A stretch of 64,000 bases of DNA. It comes from CAYQJL01 sp964573295. Its GTDB lineage: Bacteria > Eisenbacteria > RBG-16-71-46 > CAIMUX01 > WJJG01. The stretch is taken from NCBI GenBank assembly GCA_964573295.1, contig CAZNJE010000001.1, positions 62,001-126,000 of the forward strand, given 5' to 3'. The position numbers were made by a program, and so were the translations under genes. This document shows positions 59,226 to 64,000 of this stretch, piece after piece (the first letter of the stretch is position 1; each line of letters begins with the position of its first letter). The notes below the pieces were generated by a model. The model made no database searches. It was not told where the DNA came from and saw only the letters and a program-made list of their open reading frames with translations.

Positions 59226-60695
59226 CTAGGTCTTGCGCTCTTTCTTCTTGGCGGCCGGGAACAGCACGTTGTTCAAGATCAGCCGGTAGCCCGGTGACGT
59301 CTTGTACAGTTCCAGCCTCGTCGGCGGGTCGCCCACGCGGTGCTGGTAATCCTCCGGATCGTGGCCCCCGAAGAAGGTCCAGGTGCCGCTGCCGAAGTTG
59401 CCGTGAACGTACTTGATCTCCTGGGTGCCGGGAATATCGCCGAGCACGACCGTGGAGGGCTTCAAGGTCTCACGATTGAAGCTGGTCGTCTGGCCGAGAA
59501 AGCCGTTGACCAGGTCCACGTGGCACTGGGTGAGCATCGTGGGGACCGGATCCTCCTTGGCCGAGAACTCGAAGAGCACGAAGTAATCGGCCTGTGGACC
59601 ACGAAGCTTCGAGTAATCGCTCATGTCGATGTCGGAGAACTCGTAGATGTAGGGATTGAGTTCGAGCCGGAAGTTCTCGAAGGCCAGGGTGTTCTCGAAA
59701 TTCAGCTTGCTCTGCGCCTGTGGATCACGCGGCGTGCCGTCATACACGGTGTCGACGATGTCCACGCCCTGGGCCGCCAGAGCGATGTCGAATGTGTCGG
59801 TCCCCGAACACATCGCGAAGAGAAACCCACCACGCGCCACGTATTGCTTGAGCTGGGCGGCCACGGCGTGCTTGTGCTGCCAAACCTTGGCGAAACCGGC
59901 CTCGCGGGCGGCGGCCTCCAAGCGCTCCTGGCGCGTCTGGTACCACGCCGCATGGCGAAAGCCGGCATAGAACTTCCCGTACTGGCCCGTGAAGTCCTCG
60001 TGATGGAGGTGGATCCAGTCGAAACGGAACAGCTCGCCGCTCAAGACCTCACGATCGTAGATCTGTTCAAAGGGAATCTCGGCGTAGTCGAGCGCCAGGA
60101 CCACCGCGTCGTCCCAGGGTTCGTCGTTGTGCGGCGGAGCGTAGACGGCCACACTGGGAGCCTTCTCGAGAAGGATCACCTCCATGTTCTGCTCCTCGAT
60201 CTCGGCGTAGACACCGCCGATATCGCCCTCGCTGGCCAGTTCGAGCCGTACGCCCATCAGAAGGGCCGTTCGCCGATTGGCCGGGGTATCCTCGATCAGG
60301 AACGACCCTCCGCGGTAGTTGAGCAACCACTCGACGTTTTCCCCCGCTTCAAGCGCTGAGTAGGCCAAGCCGTAGGCTTTCAGGTGGTCGGTCTGTCTGA
60401 GATCCATCGGCACGAGCAGGCGGGCCTGCGCCGCGACGCCGCCGACGAGGATGAAGAGGAGGACTACCAAACCGATTCGCGCAAACAGGCGGCGACGGGA
60501 GGGTGTTGCCATGGCTACCATTGCTGCCGTCGCCAGCCTTGTTGCCGTCGCCAGCCCTGTTGCCCTCGCCAGCCCTGTTGCCCTCGCCAGCCCTGTTGCC
60601 GTCGCCAGCCCTGTTGCCGTCGCCAGCCCTGTTGCCCTTGTTACCATCGTTCCCTCTCTACCGATACGATCTCCCGTGACTCCCGTACCGGTCAT
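59226..60695 (-). CDS. Conserved 'asparagine synthetase B'-like membrane-anchored protein
   Basis: About 489 residues if started at the ATG at 60695, which overlaps the upstream stop by one base (TGATG) and has GGAGAGG upstream; ATG 60521 or 60512 are alternatives. A membrane segment (RIGLVVLLFILVGGVAAQA) is followed by a well conserved domain: LLVPMDLRQTDHLKAYG, EWLLNYRGGSF, HLHHEDFTGQYGKFYAGFRHA, FLFAMCSGTDTFDIALAAQ and the C-terminal TSPGYRLILNNVLFPA. Databases often label this family asparagine synthetase B, but I see neither a glutaminase Cys-1 nor an ATP-pyrophosphatase motif. The DTFDIALAAQ region is glutamine-amidotransferase-like. It is part of the DUF4175-TPR operon and probably works at the envelope. 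Confidence 0.7.
   Translation of the reverse strand: MTGTGVTGDRIGREGTMVTRATGLATATGLATATGLARATGLARATGLATATRLATAAMVAMATPSRRRLFARIGLVVLLFILVGGVAAQARLLVPMDLRQTDHLKAYGLAYSALEAGENVEWLLNYRGGSFLIEDTPANRRTALLMGVRLELASEGDIGGVYAEIEEQNMEVILLEKAPSVAVYAPPHNDEPWDDAVVLALDYAEIPFEQIYDREVLSGELFRFDWIHLHHEDFTGQYGKFYAGFRHAAWYQTRQERLEAAAREAGFAKVWQHKHAVAAQLKQYVARGGFLFAMCSGTDTFDIALAAQGVDIVDTVYDGTPRDPQAQSKLNFENTLAFENFRLELNPYIYEFSDIDMSDYSKLRGPQADYFVLFEFSAKEDPVPTMLTQCHVDLVNGFLGQTTSFNRETLKPSTVVLGDIPGTQEIKYVHGNFGSGTWTFFGGHDPEDYQHRVGDPPTRLELYKTSPGYRLILNNVLFPAAKKKERKT
60523..60648. repeat. 18-bp tandem repeat, 7 copies, at the AsnB-like N-terminus
   Basis: Units of the type GTTGCCGTCGCCAGCCCT at 60523, 60541, 60559, 60577, 60595, 60613 and 60631. 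On the coding strand they give a six-residue A-T-G-L-A-T/R period. Whether it is translated depends on which start codon is used. Confidence 0.92.
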
Positions 60696-62590
60696 CAAGA
60701 CCTCTCCACTTCCCGGCTCATGGCGCGCAGCCGGTCACGCGCCCGCCGCGTTTCGAAGGAACCGGGGAAACGGATGATGACATCTTCGTAATAGGTGATC
60801 GCTTGCTCCCAGCGCCGGGGATCCGACTCCGCCTGGAGTCCCATCCACAGCAGGATATCGGCGCCTACCCGGGGGCTGGGCTCGTCGGCCAGCAAGTCCT
60901 GGAGTAGCGAGTCGGCGGCGGCCCATTCGCGGTGCTCCCCACGCAGTTCGATCTGCAGTGCGCGCAGGTGATCGCGTAGCAGGATCTGGGTCGTATCGAC
61001 CAATGCCACGCGGCACAGCGAGTCGGCCGAAGCGAGGTTGCCACGCAACCGCTCATACTCCGCACTTGCCAGAGTCTCGAGAGCCCCCGGCGCACGGCCG
61101 GCGAACTCACCGATCAAGAGGGCCTGTGCAAACGCGTCGTTGACCCATTCGCCCCCTTCGTAGTCGTCACTGATCCTGAAGAAAGCCTCCTCGGCTTCCG
61201 GGAAACGACCCTGGAAGTAGAGCAGCTGGGCGTGGGCGAACGCAGCCTGCTCCTTCGTCTTGCTGTTCGTGGCCTCGCGCTCGATCTGGACGTAGGCCGA
61301 GTCAGCTTCCTCGAAGTGTCCCGTGCGGAGGGCGCACTCGGCCAGGGCCAGACGGGCCTCCTCTTGAATGGCCCGCAAACCGGCGTTCTTCGGACGGTTC
61401 TCGACGAACTCGAGCACGGCTCGGAAGGCCTGCCGGGCCCTTCCCAAGTCCTCCAGCGGTCCCATGTACAGCCCCGCCCTGGCTAGATCGGCCCGCATGC
61501 CCAACGCCGTGTGCGGGTAGGTCTCCGCTAGCTCGCCGTAGTAGACGGCGGCTTCCTCGATCCGGCCCAGCTTCTCGAGCAAGACCGCGCGCTCGAACAT
61601 GGCCGGCTCGCGCAGCTGACGCGTGGCGGCCACGGCGAGCACCGAGTCGTAGGCCGCCACAGCCGCCTCGTACTCGCCGCGCCGCGAGAGCACGCGTGCC
61701 AAGTTGTAGATGTACTGGCCCCCGAGCCGCTGGCTGCGCTCGATTGCGGTGTAGACCCCCATCGCCTGGTCGTAGTCGCGGCGCACCACGTAGACGTGCC
61801 CCAGCGCCTCTCGCCAGGCCGATGGCGGATCGTCGGCCGACTGGACTTGCTCTTCCAGGTAGAGGAGGGCCGCTGGGCCGCAGGTGGTGTCGGTCACGGC
61901 CATCTCGAGTTGATCGCCGAAACGCGACAGCCAGCCCGGTTCCCGCTCCAGGATCTCCAGGATCGTGCCAATAGCTTCGCTGCACCGCCCGGCCTCACGC
62001 TGGGTCATGACGAGCAGGCTCCACATCGCCGCGTTCCGTCCGCCCGAGCGGTCGATCTCCTCGCGGTAGAGACCGATGGCGTCATCATAGCGTCCCGCTC
62101 CCGCGTAGGCCTCAGCCAGGACTCGAATGACCCGTTCCTCGCCCGGATAGCTTTCGAGCACCGGCTCGAGCAGATCGATCACCTCCTGGTGGTGTCCGTC
62201 CTTGAGCAGAGCGCTCGAGCTACGCAGAGCGTTGCGCAGGCTCATCCCATGAATGGTGCGGCTGGAACGAGCCGAGCGGGGATCGTCCTGGTCCGACCGG
62301 CTGAGCTCTTGCGATGAGCTACCTCTATTCTGCGCCAGCAAGGGCCCGCCCGTAACCGTGGTGTCTGGATAGGCAAAGACATCCGAGGGCCAGGCCGCAA
62401 GCAGCACCCACAGGATCAAGCCCACCAAGGTGGTCCGGCCGACCGGACTCGCTAGACCCCGCGGGCTCGTCGGACCCAGCGGGCTCGTCGGACCTGGCAG
62501 GCTCCAGCGGCCCACCAGACCGATCCGGCTCACTAAACCCGCTGCGGAAGCCCGTCCGCATCGCACTGTGTGCAGTTTCGGTGTACTCAT
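60695..62590 (-). CDS. Secreted TPR-repeat protein
   Basis: 631 residues from the ATG at 62590 with AGGAG upstream. The N-terminal ~60 residues contain a signal peptide (LILWVLLAAWPSDVFA) preceded by an 18-bp repeat. The rest is tetratricopeptide repeats, clearest in HHQEVIDLLEPVLESYPGEE, GRYDDAIGLYREEIDRSG, RDYDQAMGVYTAIERS, GEYEAAVAAYDSVLAV and RWEQAITYYEDVIIRFPGSF. TPR arrays hold protein partners; here probably a periplasmic assembly factor. It lies between the DUF4175 gene (32-base gap) and the AsnB-like gene (one-base overlap). Confidence 0.82.
   Translation of the reverse strand: MSTPKLHTVRCGRASAAGLVSRIGLVGRWSLPGPTSPLGPTSPRGLASPVGRTTLVGLILWVLLAAWPSDVFAYPDTTVTGGPLLAQNRGSSSQELSRSDQDDPRSARSSRTIHGMSLRNALRSSSALLKDGHHQEVIDLLEPVLESYPGEERVIRVLAEAYAGAGRYDDAIGLYREEIDRSGGRNAAMWSLLVMTQREAGRCSEAIGTILEILEREPGWLSRFGDQLEMAVTDTTCGPAALLYLEEQVQSADDPPSAWREALGHVYVVRRDYDQAMGVYTAIERSQRLGGQYIYNLARVLSRRGEYEAAVAAYDSVLAVAATRQLREPAMFERAVLLEKLGRIEEAAVYYGELAETYPHTALGMRADLARAGLYMGPLEDLGRARQAFRAVLEFVENRPKNAGLRAIQEEARLALAECALRTGHFEEADSAYVQIEREATNSKTKEQAAFAHAQLLYFQGRFPEAEEAFFRISDDYEGGEWVNDAFAQALLIGEFAGRAPGALETLASAEYERLRGNLASADSLCRVALVDTTQILLRDHLRALQIELRGEHREWAAADSLLQDLLADEPSPRVGADILLWMGLQAESDPRRWEQAITYYEDVIIRFPGSFETRRARDRLRAMSREVERS
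62439..62528. repeat. 18-bp tandem repeat, 5 copies, in the TPR signal region
   Basis: Units at 62439, 62457, 62475, 62493 and 62511, the best pair being CCCCGCGGGCTCGTCGGA and CCCAGCGGGCTCGTCGGA. They encode a six-residue P-T-S-P-x-G period immediately before the hydrophobic core of the signal peptide. Confidence 0.85.
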
Positions 62591-62622
62591 CAAGCCCGTG
62601 TCTCCTCGAGTCGCCCGCGGGC

Positions 62623-64000
62623 CTAGCGGGTGCCGCGCAGGAGCGACTGCATGTAGCGCTCCACCATGCTGCGATACTCGGCCGGAACGGGATCCTTGGC
62701 GCCGCGCAGCATCGAGCGTTGCAAGATCTCCGAACGCGAGGTGCCCATATCGACCTCTCCGGGTCGCTCGCGATCCAGGGGCGCAACCCCGACGCGCGAC
62801 TGGCGCTCCTCGGACTGGTCGCGCTGACGCACCGAACGCTGAGCGCTCAGCAGGCGGTTCAGGATCTGCTCCTGCCGCTCGATGATGCGCCGGTCCGCAT
62901 TGCGATTGCGCATCTCACGCACGACCTCCTCCATCTCATCGATCGCCTTGCCCAGATCACCCATCAGCTTGCCCGATTGCTCCAGATCGTCGCGGATCTC
63001 ATCGAGCCCCTGCCGAATCATCTCCTGCCGGGCGGCCATGCGGGACAGGGCCTGCTGCTGGCTGGCGGTTGGCCGCTGCATCTGCATTCCCTGGAGCATC
63101 TCCTGGGTCTGCTGGTTGAGTTCGCTCTGCTGGCCCGTCAGAGTCTGCATCTTGTTGAAGGGGTTCGCACAGCTCGATGCGCAGTTCGACCGCATCTGAC
63201 TGGCCGCCTCGACGAGCAATTTGACCGCGTGGTTGACCGCGACGGTCGACTCCTCGGCCTTGCCGAGCGCCGGCGACCGGCGACCGGTTTCGAAGAGAGT
63301 GCGCGTCTCGATCATCGACTGGCGGGCCGTCCCCATCGCCCGCAGATGGTCGCGTGTCACGACCGGCGTTTCCCTGGCGATCTGATAGAGCGAATCGCTC
63401 AAAGCCGCCAGCTCCTCAACGAGCTGCTGCTCACTCACCGCCAGCTCCCGCGGGCCGGCCGGACCGGCGGCCTCTCCGATCACCTCTTCCTGGCGCAGAG
63501 AAGCGGCGACCATGCGGTTGGCCGTATCGTAGAGCCTCTGCGCCAGCCGCTCGATGGCCTCCATGTCGATCTCTTGCTGGATCTCCATCATCGAGGAGAG
63601 CATCTCCTGCAACCCCTGCTTGGCCTTGCGTCCGAATTTGAGCGCGCTCATGCGCTGTTGCTGCTGCATCGATTCCTGGGCCTGCTGCATCTGCTTGGGC
63701 GTCTCATCCGAGGCCGGCTGCTGCTGCATCTGTTCGAGCATCTCGGACAGCTCTTCGTAGTCCTGGCCGGTCTCCTCGGCCAGCTCCTCGAGCTTCTTCT
63801 GCAGTTCCTCGAGCTGCTTGCGCAGCGCTTCCTGCTGCGCGGCGAGTTCGGCGGCCTCCTCCTCGGTCAGCGGGGAGTCTTCGGGCTGAGCATCGTCTTG
63901 CGCACCCTCGCCCTGGGCCCTTTCCTCGGTCCCTTCGTCCGCCCCCTTTTCCTCCTGCTGGCCTTCCTGCCCATCGGCCTTTTCTGCGTCGCCCGACGGA
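62623..64000 (-). CDS. DUF4175-like protein, C-terminal part
   Basis: The frame is open to the right edge of the window, so only the last ~458 residues are seen; the N-terminal membrane part is missing. The visible region is strongly helical and coiled-coil-like, rich in Gln, Glu and Met (ELQKKLEELAEETGQDY, then EMLEQMQQQ). An acidic stretch lies near the window edge, and helical bundles continue to the end (RSMVERYMQSLLRGTR). This composition and the operon order with the TPR and AsnB-like genes match DUF4175 proteins of FCB bacteria, which have N-terminal transmembrane helices. Function is unknown. It is the first visible gene of the minus-strand operon. Confidence 0.7.
   Translation of the reverse strand, partial: PSGDAEKADGQEGQQEEKGADEGTEERAQGEGAQDDAQPEDSPLTEEEAAELAAQQEALRKQLEELQKKLEELAEETGQDYEELSEMLEQMQQQPASDETPKQMQQAQESMQQQQRMSALKFGRKAKQGLQEMLSSMMEIQQEIDMEAIERLAQRLYDTANRMVAASLRQEEVIGEAAGPAGPRELAVSEQQLVEELAALSDSLYQIARETPVVTRDHLRAMGTARQSMIETRTLFETGRRSPALGKAEESTVAVNHAVKLLVEAASQMRSNCASSCANPFNKMQTLTGQQSELNQQTQEMLQGMQMQRPTASQQQALSRMAARQEMIRQGLDEIRDDLEQSGKLMGDLGKAIDEMEEVVREMRNRNADRRIIERQEQILNRLLSAQRSVRQRDQSEERQSRVGVAPLDRERPGEVDMGTSRSEILQRSMLRGAKDPVPAEYRSMVERYMQSLLRGTR

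Overview
The window is high-GC, gene-dense bacterial DNA and most likely a metagenome-assembled scaffold, because it carries a 100-N placeholder gap at 35408-35507. Several features point to the FCB side of the bacterial tree, of the Eisenbacteria or Gemmatimonadota type. These are secreted proteins ending in FlgD/T9SS-like Ig domains, PorV/FadL-like outer-membrane proteins, a DUF4175-TPR-'asparagine synthetase B-like' operon, a class II B12-dependent ribonucleotide reductase and an archaeal-type GAPDH. The phylum is an inference: there is no rRNA gene, and I saw no tRNA gene, transposase, prophage or CRISPR array.

Layout. 1-1.8 kb: minus-strand operon of a CoA-binding protein, a lipoprotein and the start of etfB. 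2.1-4.3 kb: a DEDDh exonuclease fused to a WYL domain, then alanine racemase. 4.5-5.7 kb: a GT4 glycosyltransferase. 6-10 kb: a secreted Ig-repeat protein and a PorV-like barrel. 10-12 kb: arginine decarboxylase. 12.2-21 kb: a CBM9/DUF5916 barrel and a 1988-residue glycoside-hydrolase/fibronectin-III protein. 21.4-25.7 kb: DegP protease, a TrmJ-like RNA methyltransferase and a GT87 membrane glycosyltransferase. 25.9-33 kb: cysteine desulfurase-like enzyme, archaeal-type GAPDH, NrnA-like DHH phosphoesterase and an HscB/HscA-like chaperone pair. 33.3-37.1 kb: DUF4149 membrane protein and two radical-SAM methylthiotransferases (MiaB, MtaB). 37.7-41.7 kb: LysR regulator and NrdJ. 41.9-47.7 kb: FadL-like porin, lipoprotein, HD-GYP and HEAT proteins. 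48-51 kb: NAD(P)HX repair enzyme, HAD phosphatase and a zinc ribbon. 51.3-57 kb: DUF1015-serA-serC operon ending in a novel repeat protein. 57.1-64 kb: PepF, then the AsnB-like/TPR/DUF4175 operon that runs off the window.

The most unusual signal is not a gene. I count about 27 short tandem-repeat arrays (minisatellites) in 64 kb, roughly one per 2.4 kb. Each has its own unit sequence and a unit length between 9 and 42 bp. They lie in intergenic gaps, leader regions, signal peptides, N- or C-terminal tails and one linker, never in a conserved enzyme core. Arrays inside reading frames have unit lengths divisible by three (9, 12, 15, 18, 27, 42). Several intergenic ones do not (10, 11, 13, 14, 19, 26, 32). 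One array supplies the stop codon of alr, one forms most of a signal peptide, and one contains the assembly gap. I did not see a unit shared between arrays, which argues against a single mobile repeat and for a general process that builds and diversifies local tandem duplications wherever they are tolerated.

All coordinates were read by hand. Start codons were moved from the longest open frame where a Shine-Dalgarno sequence or signal peptide supported a later start.
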